From: Streptomyces pluripotens
GTDB lineage: Bacteria > Actinomycetota > Actinomycetes > Streptomycetales > Streptomycetaceae
NCBI RefSeq assembly: GCF_000802245.2
Contig: NZ_CP021080.1
Location: 5,022,001 to 5,086,000 of the forward strand
Direction: 5' to 3'
DNA length: 64,000 nt
How positions within the stretch are numbered: the first letter of the stretch is position 1; every line of letters begins with the position of its first letter. Made by a program: the position numbers and the translations under genes. Shown one piece after another: positions 1 through 7,562 of the stretch. The notes beneath the pieces are model-generated. The model was not told the origin of the DNA, ran no database searches, and was given only the letters and a program-made list of their open reading frames with translations.

Positions 1-1
1 G

Positions 2-2107
2 GTAGCGGAACTCGTGAAGGAGTACAAGGCGCTCGCCACCACCTGGCTCAAGAAGCGCGGGGCTTGGCAGGTCGTGGACCGCGTCCAGGCCATCGACGGC
101 GTCTCCGCGCTCGCCGACAACTCCGGCTACTCGCCCTTCCTCACCACTGAGCAGAAGGTCGCACTGCTGGAGACCGCCGATCCGGTGGAGCGCCTCAAGC
201 TCGCCACGCAGCAGCTCCGTGACCACCTCGCTGAGCAGGACGTGGCCGAGACCATCGCCAAGGACGTTCAGGAAGGCGTCGACAAGCAGCAGCGGGAATT
301 CCTGCTGCGTCGTCAGCTGGAGGCGGTCCGCAAGGAACTGCGCGAGCTGAACGGCGAGAACGGCAAGGATTCCGCCGAGGAACCCGACGACTACCGCGCC
401 CGCGTGGAGGCCGCCGACCTGCCGGAGAAGGTCCGTGAGGCCGCGCTGAAGGAGGTCGACAAGCTGGAGCGCGCTTCCGAGCAGTCGCCCGAGGGCTCGT
501 GGATCCGCACCTGGCTGGACACCGTCCTGGAGATGCCGTGGAACGAGCGGACCGATGACAGTGTCTCCGCGTACGACATCCGGGGGGCCAGGGCCGTGCT
601 CGACGCCGAGCACGCGGGCTTGGAGGACGTCAAGGAACGCATCACCGAGTACCTCGCGGTGCGCAAGCGCCGCAGCGGGCGCGGTCTGGGCGTGATCGAC
701 GGACGGTTCGACCAGGGGGCGGCGCGAAGCACCTCGGCCGAGGGCGGTGGACGGCGGGCGGGCGGTGCCGTGCTGGCCCTGGTGGGGCCGCCCGGTGTCG
801 GCAAGACCTCGCTCGGTGAGTCCGTCGCCCACGCCATGGGGCGCAGGTTCGTCCGGGTCGCCCTGGGCGGCGTCCGGGACGAGGCCGAGATCCGCGGTCA
901 CCGACGCACCTACGTCGGGGCGCTGCCCGGCCGGATCGTGCGCGCCATCAAGGAGGCCGGGTCCATGAATCCGGTCGTGCTCCTCGACGAGATCGACAAG
1001 GTCGGCTCCGACTTCCGGGGCGACCCGGCCGCGGCCCTGCTGGAGGTCCTGGACCCGGCGCAGAACCACACGTTCCGGGACCACTACTTGGAGGTTGAAC
1101 TCGACCTGTCCGACGTGGTCTTCCTGGCCACGGCCAATGTGCTGGAGGCCATCCCGGAGGCCCTCGCCGACCGGATGGAGATCGTCCGCCTGGACGGCTA
1201 CACCGAGGACGAGAAGGTGGTCATCGCCCGGGACCACCTGCTCCCGCGTCAGCTGGAGCGGGCCGGCCTGGCCGGGGACGAGGTCGCCATCGACGAGAGC
1301 GCGCTGCGCAAGCTGGCGGGCGAGTACACGCGCGAGGCCGGCGTGCGCACCTTGGAGCGGTCCATCGCACGGCTGCTGCGCAAGGTAGCCGCTCAGCATG
1401 AACTGGGCGAGCGGCAACTGCCGTTCACCGTGACGGACGGTGACCTGCGGGCCCTGCTCGGGCGCCCGCACCACGTGCCCGAGTCCGCCCAGGATCCGGC
1501 GGAGCGGCGGACGGCCGTGCCCGGCGTGGCGACCGGACTCGCGGTCACCGGGGCCGGTGGCGACGTGCTCTACGTGGAGGCGTCCCTCGCCGACCCGGAG
1601 ACCGGCGCAGCGGGCCTGACCCTCACCGGCCAGCTGGGTGACGTGATGAAGGAGTCGGCACAGATCGCGCTGAGCTTCCTACGCAGCCACGGTGCCGAAC
1701 TGGAGTTGCCGGTGGCCGATGTGAAGGACCGGGGGGTACACATCCACTTCCCGGCGGGCGCGGTCCCGAAGGACGGCCCGAGTGCCGGCATCACGATGAC
1801 CACGGCCCTTGCGTCCCTGCTCTCCGGCCGTCTGGTCCGCACGGACGTGGCCATGACCGGCGAGGTCTCGCTGACCGGCCGGGTGCTGCCCATCGGCGGC
1901 GTGAAGCAGAAGCTGCTCGCCGCCCACCGTGCCGGGGTGACCACCGTGATCATCCCCAGGCGCAACGAGCCCGATCTGGATGATGTCCCGGCCGAGGTGC
2001 TGGAGAAGCTGGACGTCCACGCCGTGACCGACGTCCGCCAGGTCCTGGAGCTGGCGCTCGCGCCCGCGGCGAACGGCGCGACGCCGGAGGTTCCCGTGGC
2101 GGCGTGA
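2..2107 (+). CDS. lon: ATP-dependent Lon protease, 5' end outside the window
   Basis: Lon is a homo-oligomeric cytoplasmic AAA+ serine protease that unfolds and degrades damaged and regulatory proteins. The reading frame is open to the left edge, so the N-terminal substrate-binding domain is cut off by the window. Counting from the first in-frame GTG (14), I see a coiled helical region with RRQLEAVRKELREL, a Walker A motif GPPGVGKTS near residue 258, a Walker B motif VVLLDEIDK near 325, and a C-terminal Lon protease domain. The catalytic dyad is Ser590 in GPSAGIT and Lys633 in GGVKQKLLAA; the 43-residue spacing matches E. coli Ser679/Lys722. A hairpin follows the stop. In Streptomyces lon is commonly under HspR/HAIR control, but the promoter is not in view. 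Confidence 0.96.
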   Translation, partial: VAELVKEYKALATTWLKKRGAWQVVDRVQAIDGVSALADNSGYSPFLTTEQKVALLETADPVERLKLATQQLRDHLAEQDVAETIAKDVQEGVDKQQREFLLRRQLEAVRKELRELNGENGKDSAEEPDDYRARVEAADLPEKVREAALKEVDKLERASEQSPEGSWIRTWLDTVLEMPWNERTDDSVSAYDIRGARAVLDAEHAGLEDVKERITEYLAVRKRRSGRGLGVIDGRFDQGAARSTSAEGGGRRAGGAVLALVGPPGVGKTSLGESVAHAMGRRFVRVALGGVRDEAEIRGHRRTYVGALPGRIVRAIKEAGSMNPVVLLDEIDKVGSDFRGDPAAALLEVLDPAQNHTFRDHYLEVELDLSDVVFLATANVLEAIPEALADRMEIVRLDGYTEDEKVVIARDHLLPRQLERAGLAGDEVAIDESALRKLAGEYTREAGVRTLERSIARLLRKVAAQHELGERQLPFTVTDGDLRALLGRPHHVPESAQDPAERRTAVPGVATGLAVTGAGGDVLYVEASLADPETGAAGLTLTGQLGDVMKESAQIALSFLRSHGAELELPVADVKDRGVHIHFPAGAVPKDGPSAGITMTTALASLLSGRLVRTDVAMTGEVSLTGRVLPIGGVKQKLLAAHRAGVTTVIIPRRNEPDLDDVPAEVLEKLDVHAVTDVRQVLELALAPAANGATPEVPVAA

Positions 2108-2128
2108 CGGACGCCGCGGGAAAGGCGG

Positions 2129-2158
2129 GGCCCGGGTTCCGTGAGGGAGGCCCGGGCC
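2129..2158. terminator. hairpin between convergent lon and SpoIIE-type gene
   Basis: Arms GGCCCGGG (2129-2136) and CCCGGGCC (2151-2158) pair perfectly around a 14-nt loop. The hairpin lies just after the lon stop and before the end of the convergent gene, so it may serve both directions. There is no U-tract, as is usual in Streptomyces. Confidence 0.6.
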
Positions 2159-2221
2159 TTCGCCATGCGCTGACCAGGCCGGCAAAGGGGCGGGGCGGGG
2201 CGGGGCCGCACCGTCCCGACC

Positions 2222-4591
2222 TCAGGACCCCACGACCGTCTGCTCCGCCCACACCGTCTTGCCGACCCGATCGTGCCGGGTGCCCCAGCGCTCGGCGAGC
2301 TGGGCGACCAGCAGCAGGCCCCGGCCGCCCTCGTCGAAGATCCGGGCCCGGCGCATGTGCGGGGTGGTGTCGCTGGAGTCGTACACCTCGCAGATCAGCG
2401 TGCTGTCCTGGTGGATCAACCGGAGCCGGATGGGCGGGCGGCCGTAGCGGATGGCGTTGGTGACCAACTCGCTGACCATCAGCTCGGTGGTGAACGCGGC
2501 CTCGGCCAGGCCCCACACGGACAACTGCTCGCCGGCGTACCGGCGGGCGGGGGAGACGACGGTGGGTTCGCTGCCCAGCTCCCAGGAGGCGACCCGGTCC
2601 TCGTGTAGGGCCCGGGTACGGGCCACCAGCAGGGCGATGTCGTCGTCGGGCCGGTGGCTCAGCAGCTCGGTGAGCACCCGGTCGCAGACGGAGTCCAGCG
2701 ACTTGGCCGGGCGGCCGAGTGCGGCGAACATCTTGTCCAGCGCCTCGTCGATGTCGTGGTCGCGGGCCTCGAACAGGCCGTTGGTGTAGAGGGCGAGCAG
2801 ACTGCCCTCGGGTAGGTCGGTCTCGGTGGCCTCGAAGGGCAGCCCGCCCAGACCGAGCGGTGGCCCGGCGGGCACGTCGAGGAAGCGGACGGCGCCGTCG
2901 GGGGTGACCACGGCCGGCGGCGGATGACCGGCCCGGGCCAGGATGCACTTGCGTGCGACGGGGTCGTAGACGGCGTACAGGCAGGTGGTGCCGATGCCGC
3001 CGGCGGTCTCGGCAGCCGGGTCCGAGCTGCCCTCGTCGGCGGCCAGCCGCAGCACCAGGTCGTCGAGGTGGGTGAGGAGTTCGTCGGGCGGCAGGTCCAC
3101 GTCCGCCAGAGTGCGCACCGCCGTACGCAGTCGGCCCATGGTGGCGGAGGCACGGATGCCGTGTCCGACCACGTCACCCACGACGAGCGCCACCCGTGCC
3201 CCCGACAGCGGGATCACGTCGAACCAGTCGCCGCCCACACCCACCCGGGTGGCCGCGGGTAGATAGCGGGTGGCGATCTCCAAGGCCCCTTGGTCGGGCA
3301 GTGGGTGCGGGAGCAGGCTGCGTTGCAGGGCCATGGTGGTGGTGCGGGCCCGGGACTGGGCGCGGGCCCGCCGGATGCCGGCGGCTGCCCTGGTCGTGAA
3401 CTCCTCGGCGAGCCGCAGATCCTCCGGTCCGAACCGCTCCCGCTCCGGGAGCCGCCCGAAGAGGGCGACGCCGAGCGTGCTGTCCTGGGCGAGCAGTGGC
3501 ACCACCAGCAGCGAACGAGCCCCGGACGCGCGTAGCCACGCGGCACCCGGGTTGAGCGCGGCCCACTCGGCGACGGCCGGGTCCGTCGTGTCGTACAGAA
3601 GCGGACGGCCCGCTGCCAAGCAGTGTGCCGGAGGCGAGTCCGCCGGGCAGATGACCGCGTCGCCCACCCCGGTGCCGTTGCCGAGCCCCTCGGTGTCAGG
3701 GACCGCGCGCAGGGTGGCGCGGCGCAGCACCACCGGGCCCGTTGGTGCCGGGTCCGTCTCGCCCTCCTCGTCCTCGGTCCGGGGTGAGTCGAACAGATCG
3801 ACCGCCATTGCGTCGGCGAGCCGGGGGACGGTGACTTCACCCAGTTCCTGTGCGGCCCGGGTCCGGTCGGCCACCGTGTCGGCGCGTGAGGCGGCCGGAC
3901 CCGGTGTGCGCTGCCGGTCGCTGGCGCCCACGGCGGGCTGTTGTGTGGACAGGCAGACGGCCCGAACCCGTCCGCCGGAGTCCTTCAGCGGGGTCAGGAC
4001 GCTGGTCTGGCCGAATTCCGGGCCGAGGCGGAGCCGCGACTGCTGCGGGAGTCCGGACTCCAGCGCGAACAGCATCGACCGGTTGGTCTGCTCGCTCGCG
4101 GTCCCCGGCACGATGTGCGGGAGACGTAGCCCGCGCATCGCCGCCTCGGGCAGGGCGAGGGCGTGTTCCATGCGACGGTTGGCGCGCACCAGGCGCAATT
4201 CCGCGTCGAAGATGGCCAGCGGGAAGGGGGACTGGAGGAACGTCCACTCCTCCAGCGGCTCGCCCCGAGGCTGCTGTGCCCGGACCGTCACGGCGCTCAC
4301 CACGAGCCAGTCGGTGTCTCCGCGGTCCGAGGTCCGGCGGTGCGCGAGCACGCCGAGTTCCAGTGACCGGCCGTCCAGGTGCCGCACCGGGACGGTGCCG
4401 TTCCAGCGCTCCCGTCCGATCAGAGCCCGCCGGGCCATCGCGTCGTCGGCGGCGAGGAGCGTGGTGGCGGGTCGTCCGATCACCGTGGTGGAGTCGTAGC
4501 CGAGCAGCCGCTGGGCTCCCTCGCTCCAGCCCGTGAGGATGCCCTGTTCATCGATGGTGGCCGTGGCCGTGTACGTCGACTGTCGCTCCAT
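2222..4591 (-). CDS. PAS-GAF-SpoIIE phosphatase with C-terminal HATPase
   Basis: A 789-residue multidomain regulator. An N-terminal PAS domain (about residues 5-110) is followed by a second PAS-like segment (about 115-190). A GAF-type domain occupies about 270-410 and a PP2C-type SpoIIE phosphatase domain about 425-640, with VGGDWFDVI and GDVVGHG motifs. An anti-sigma-type histidine-kinase-like ATPase domain covers about 660-785, with ELVTNAIRYG as the N-box. In Streptomyces such proteins combine an anti-sigma-factor kinase and an anti-anti-sigma phosphatase in one chain and probably act in partner-switching control of sigma factors. No partner sigma, anti-sigma or STAS gene is adjacent, so the target is unknown. 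There is no membrane segment, so it should be cytoplasmic. Confidence 0.9.
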   Translation of the reverse strand: MERQSTYTATATIDEQGILTGWSEGAQRLLGYDSTTVIGRPATTLLAADDAMARRALIGRERWNGTVPVRHLDGRSLELGVLAHRRTSDRGDTDWLVVSAVTVRAQQPRGEPLEEWTFLQSPFPLAIFDAELRLVRANRRMEHALALPEAAMRGLRLPHIVPGTASEQTNRSMLFALESGLPQQSRLRLGPEFGQTSVLTPLKDSGGRVRAVCLSTQQPAVGASDRQRTPGPAASRADTVADRTRAAQELGEVTVPRLADAMAVDLFDSPRTEDEEGETDPAPTGPVVLRRATLRAVPDTEGLGNGTGVGDAVICPADSPPAHCLAAGRPLLYDTTDPAVAEWAALNPGAAWLRASGARSLLVVPLLAQDSTLGVALFGRLPERERFGPEDLRLAEEFTTRAAAGIRRARAQSRARTTTMALQRSLLPHPLPDQGALEIATRYLPAATRVGVGGDWFDVIPLSGARVALVVGDVVGHGIRASATMGRLRTAVRTLADVDLPPDELLTHLDDLVLRLAADEGSSDPAAETAGGIGTTCLYAVYDPVARKCILARAGHPPPAVVTPDGAVRFLDVPAGPPLGLGGLPFEATETDLPEGSLLALYTNGLFEARDHDIDEALDKMFAALGRPAKSLDSVCDRVLTELLSHRPDDDIALLVARTRALHEDRVASWELGSEPTVVSPARRYAGEQLSVWGLAEAAFTTELMVSELVTNAIRYGRPPIRLRLIHQDSTLICEVYDSSDTTPHMRRARIFDEGGRGLLLVAQLAERWGTRHDRVGKTVWAEQTVVGS

Positions 4592-4742
4592 CGCCGCTCA
4601 TCTCGCCCTTGCTCGGCAGGCTCTCCTGACCAGCATGATCCTGGGCGGCGCGGAGCACCAACGGGCGGGGAGGGCCGCAGCGGGGCCCTGGTGGACCGGC
4701 CGTGGGCAGGGGCCGGAGCGCGTCGGCGCGGCCCGGCGGGCC

Positions 4743-4777
4743 CGGGGCACGGCCGATCCGGGTTTGGCCGTGCCCCG
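4743..4777 (-). terminator. strong hairpin after the lysozyme gene
   Basis: Perfect 12-bp arms CGGGGCACGGCC (4743-4754) and GGCCGTGCCCCG (4766-4777) flank an 11-nt loop. It lies about 55 bp beyond the lysozyme stop on the minus strand and upstream of the next minus-strand gene, as expected of an intrinsic terminator. Confidence 0.75.
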
Positions 4778-4830
4778 CCTGTCACGCCAGGGGACGAGGG
4801 CCCCCGCGGGGACACGGCGCGGGGTCTTGG

Positions 4831-5655
4831 TTAGCCGCGTGCCAGGGCCTGCACCCGGTCCAGGGCTCCGTTGAACTTGTCATGGTCGCCGACGGCCGGG
4901 CCGGCGGAGGTGTACTGCCACATCGTGAAGTACGACCAGCCGGCCGGCAGGGTCCCCGGGGCCGATGCGTACCGGGCGATCCACAGCGGGTCGGCGGAGG
5001 CGAAACGGTCGTAGTCGCTGGTGCACCGGGTCCACCAGCTGGTGGCCGTGTAGATCACGGCGTCCCTTCCGGTGCGGGCCTTGTAGGTGTCCAGGAAGTC
5101 GGCGATCCAGTCGACCATCTGGCTCGCGGTCTTGCCGTAGCACGTAGCGCCGTAGGGGTTCCACTCGATGTCGAGGACACCGGGCAGGGTCTTGCCGTCC
5201 CGGGACCAGCCGCCACCGTGGTCGACGAAGTAGTTGGCCTGGGTGGTACCGCTGGTGGTGTCCGGGGTCGCGAAGTGGTAGGCGCCGCGGATCATGCCCA
5301 CCTGGTAGGAGCCGTTGTACTGCTGGGCGAAGTACGGGTTCGTGTAGTACGTACCTTCGGTGGCCTTCGTGTATGCCCAGCGCACCCCGCTGTTCCACAG
5401 GGTTGACCAGGCGACGTTGCCCTGATGGGCCGAGACGTCCACACCTTCGGTCTGGGTGACGTACCCCATGCTGGGCGTGCCGCCTTGCCCGTCGTGGGCG
5501 AGGACGCCCATCCCCATGTGTGCGGAGCCGCGGCGGGGTGCGGTTGCGGCCTGGGCGGAGGAGCGGGGGAGGGTGATGGCGAGTGCCGTGAGCAGGGCCG
5601 TGACCAGGACGGTGAGAACTCGTGGGGAGAAGGGGCCGGGGCTGTGCACGGGCAT
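4831..5655 (-). CDS. secreted GH25 lysozyme (cellosyl-type muramidase)
   Basis: A 274-residue secreted muramidase that should cleave the beta-1,4 MurNAc-GlcNAc bond of peptidoglycan. The ATG at 5655 is preceded by GGAGG about 7 nt upstream. The frame stays open much further upstream, but that stretch overlaps the divergent MarR gene and has no signal sequence. From this start there is a typical signal peptide with a hydrophobic core (VLTVLVTALLTALAITL) and a likely cleavage site after SSAQAA. The mature chain carries GH25 hallmarks: GVDVSAHQG with the first catalytic Asp, AYTKATEGTYY, GAYHFATP, and LDIEWN with the second acid. The C-terminus ends with the TMWQYTSAG strand and there is no separate wall-binding domain. 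A strong hairpin follows the gene. Confidence 0.95.
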   Translation of the reverse strand: MPVHSPGPFSPRVLTVLVTALLTALAITLPRSSAQAATAPRRGSAHMGMGVLAHDGQGGTPSMGYVTQTEGVDVSAHQGNVAWSTLWNSGVRWAYTKATEGTYYTNPYFAQQYNGSYQVGMIRGAYHFATPDTTSGTTQANYFVDHGGGWSRDGKTLPGVLDIEWNPYGATCYGKTASQMVDWIADFLDTYKARTGRDAVIYTATSWWTRCTSDYDRFASADPLWIARYASAPGTLPAGWSYFTMWQYTSAGPAVGDHDKFNGALDRVQALARG

Positions 5656-5768
5656 GACGTGCCTCCGGGGGAGCGGGGTGGGGGGACCTTGGCCGGTGAC
5701 GCCGGACCGCCGACGGGGCCGCCGGCGGCGGTAGACGTGAGCATGCCATTGATGGCCTGATAGAGAAG

Positions 5769-5780
5769 CTACGCACGTAG
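5769..5780. promoter_or_regulatory. inverted repeat in lysozyme/marR intergenic region
   Basis: CTACG-CA-CGTAG is a perfect 5-bp inverted repeat in the divergent space between the lysozyme and marR genes. A related half-degenerate copy (CTACGCCTGCG) lies about 40 bp further on. A MarR-family operator controlling both genes is an inference from position only. Confidence 0.3.
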
Positions 5781-5907
5781 ATGACGACGTGGGAAGGGGG
5801 TCCGGCCGCTGCCGTTGGTCTACGCCTGCGAAATACTGACGGAGCTGCGGCAATGACCGGGACCGACAGAAACTTTCATGACCGCGAAACCGATCAGGGG
5901 TGTTGAC

Positions 5908-6399
5908 GTGCACGAGGACGCAAACGGCGACGCACATCGCGACACCGACCAGGTGACGCCCAGTGGTGCGGACCAGGAATTCCTGGCGCTGGAACGCGAG
6001 TTGACCGTGCTGCTCCGGCGAGCCCGGGCCAACCAGGGCGAAATGGCCCGGGAGGTCCATCCCGACCTGGAATCCTCCGCTTACGGACTGCTCATCCGCC
6101 TGGACGAGTTGGGCGGCCAGCGGGCCACGGAACTGGCCGCCTACATCGGTGTCGGCAAGGCCACGATGTCCCGCCAACTGCGAGCCCTGGAAGAACTCGG
6201 CCTGATCGCCCGCGAACCCGACCCTGCCGACGGCCGTGCTTGGCTCGTCACCCTCACGGACGAGGGACGCGGCCGGGTCGGCACGGTTCGTGAGGCCCGC
6301 CGCGCCCGGTACGTCAGCCAGCTCGCCCACTGGGACCGCCGAGAGGTCGCGGAACTGGGTCGGCTACTGCACCAACTGAACGCGGTCATGGAGAAGTAG
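5908..6399 (+). CDS. MarR-family transcriptional regulator
   Basis: A winged-helix DNA-binding repressor or activator of the MarR family, probably a dimer that responds to a small ligand. I chose the GTG at 5908, which has AGGGGT about 9 nt upstream; an in-frame ATG at 5878 would add ten residues but lacks a ribosome-binding site. The body shows the MarR layout: dimerisation helices, then LGGQRATELAAYIGVGKATMSR as the helix-turn-helix core, the wing with REPDPADGRAWLVTLT, and C-terminal helices ending in LNAVMEK. It is divergent from the secreted lysozyme and its stop is only 2 bp from the convergent PP2C-like gene. Its target could be itself or the lysozyme gene. Confidence 0.92.
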   Translation: MHEDANGDAHRDTDQVTPSGADQEFLALERELTVLLRRARANQGEMAREVHPDLESSAYGLLIRLDELGGQRATELAAYIGVGKATMSRQLRALEELGLIAREPDPADGRAWLVTLTDEGRGRVGTVREARRARYVSQLAHWDRREVAELGRLLHQLNAVMEK

Positions 6400-6401
6400 C
6401 C

Positions 6402-7190
6402 CTACAGTTCCGCGTACACCGCCGTGGCGTCGTCGTGCGTCTTGGCGCGTCCCAGGAACGCCCGCGGCTCCCGGTCCGCCCTCTCCAGCTCCCGGACCCG
6501 GTCGACCAGGGACCGGGCGCCCTCCTCGGCGAGCACCCTCAGCAGGGCCGCCCAGTCCCCTGCGCGGAACCGCTCCGTCCAGCGGGTCGCGCCGTCCGTC
6601 AGTGCCGCCATCGCCCGCACCTCGCGGCGGGGCAGGACGCCGGCGACCGCGCGGGCCGCAACTGAGGGGTCGGCGGCGGCCGTGAAGAAGCCGCCCTCCC
6701 GATTGCGCAGGGTGGCGTCCACCAGCGCGTCGGTGGCGAGAGCGGACCGGGAGAGCCGGGCGAGACGTCCGTCCAGGACCGGGGTCACCGTGCCGTCGGG
6801 GCCCTGCAGCAGCACCACGGAATCGGACAGCACCAGGTACTCGACCGTGTCGGCGGACCAGCGGGTCACGGCGACCGTCGCCTGCGGGGTCCGTGGGTGA
6901 GAAAGGTCACAGGTGTCCGCATGGGTCTCGGCGGTGCGGCTGACCGCCCGCGCGAGAACCTCTGGGAGCGTCAGATCTCGGCTGGAAACGGTCAGTTCGG
7001 TCAGTGCGCCGCCGAGCCGCGCGGTGAACCAGGGGACGGAATGCAGACAACCGGTCTCGCCGTTCGGCGGAGTCACGCCGTCCAGGACCACCACGCAACC
7101 TCCCTGCCCCGAAGCGGGTAGTCCGACGGCGGCGAAGTCCTCGTTGGGGCGGGCGGCGTCACCGGGGTCCGAGACGAGATCAGTTCGCAT
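6402..7190 (-). CDS. PP2C-like protein phosphatase family protein
   Basis: About 263 residues from the ATG at 7190. The sequence begins MRTDLVSDPGDAARPNEDF, like the PP2C entry motif where an Asp or Glu follows a short strand, and continues with VVVLDGVTPP, which resembles the DG metal-binding motif. Later come VLSDSVVLLQ, AALTDGATRW (a second DG motif) and KTHDDATAVYAEL (a DD motif near the C-terminus). These are the usual PP2C acidic positions, so a metal-dependent Ser/Thr phosphatase or a related fold is likely; the substrate is unknown. The start is uncertain because no good ribosome-binding site precedes 7190, and an alternative ATG lies at 7220. It converges with marR and is divergent from the conservon. 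Confidence 0.7.
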   Translation of the reverse strand: MRTDLVSDPGDAARPNEDFAAVGLPASGQGGCVVVLDGVTPPNGETGCLHSVPWFTARLGGALTELTVSSRDLTLPEVLARAVSRTAETHADTCDLSHPRTPQATVAVTRWSADTVEYLVLSDSVVLLQGPDGTVTPVLDGRLARLSRSALATDALVDATLRNREGGFFTAAADPSVAARAVAGVLPRREVRAMAALTDGATRWTERFRAGDWAALLRVLAEEGARSLVDRVRELERADREPRAFLGRAKTHDDATAVYAEL

Positions 7191-7562
7191 TCGGCCAGTC
7201 TGCACGAACACCTCGCGCATTCCGCCAAAGGCTGGCAAGCGCCGGTGAATTGCCGTGACCCGGCGAGTTCGTGCGCCTGGTTTGGGAGGAATGGTCCACT
7301 CGGGGAACGCGTGGCGGCGAATCCTGCCAAAGCCTGCCGCGCGCGTCCAACCGGCCCACCGCACAAGAGCGCCGCACGCGCCAACGGAACTTGCCCGCCA
7401 ACTCCCCTCCGATGTTCACTCCTTCGGGTGGCGGGTCAGGTGATGCGCGACCACTGCCCACCGGCGCTGGGAGGGTCAGGGACCGTACGAACCGGGTGTT
7501 CGCACCACTTGGCACCAAAATGACGGGGCACCACCCGGTCCCTTGAGCAGACGAGTTCAGGA
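7191..7562. other. 370-bp divergent intergenic region before the conservon
   Basis: This space lies between the PP2C-like gene and cvnA and must hold both promoters. I see no clear operator, hairpin or coding potential in it; the open frames here are shadows with no recognisable protein. Confidence 0.5.

Noticed and set aside
5656..6330. Upstream extension of the lysozyme frame to 499 codons
   Set aside because: It runs antisense through the MarR gene, and the ATG at 5655 has both a ribosome-binding site and a signal peptide directly after it.
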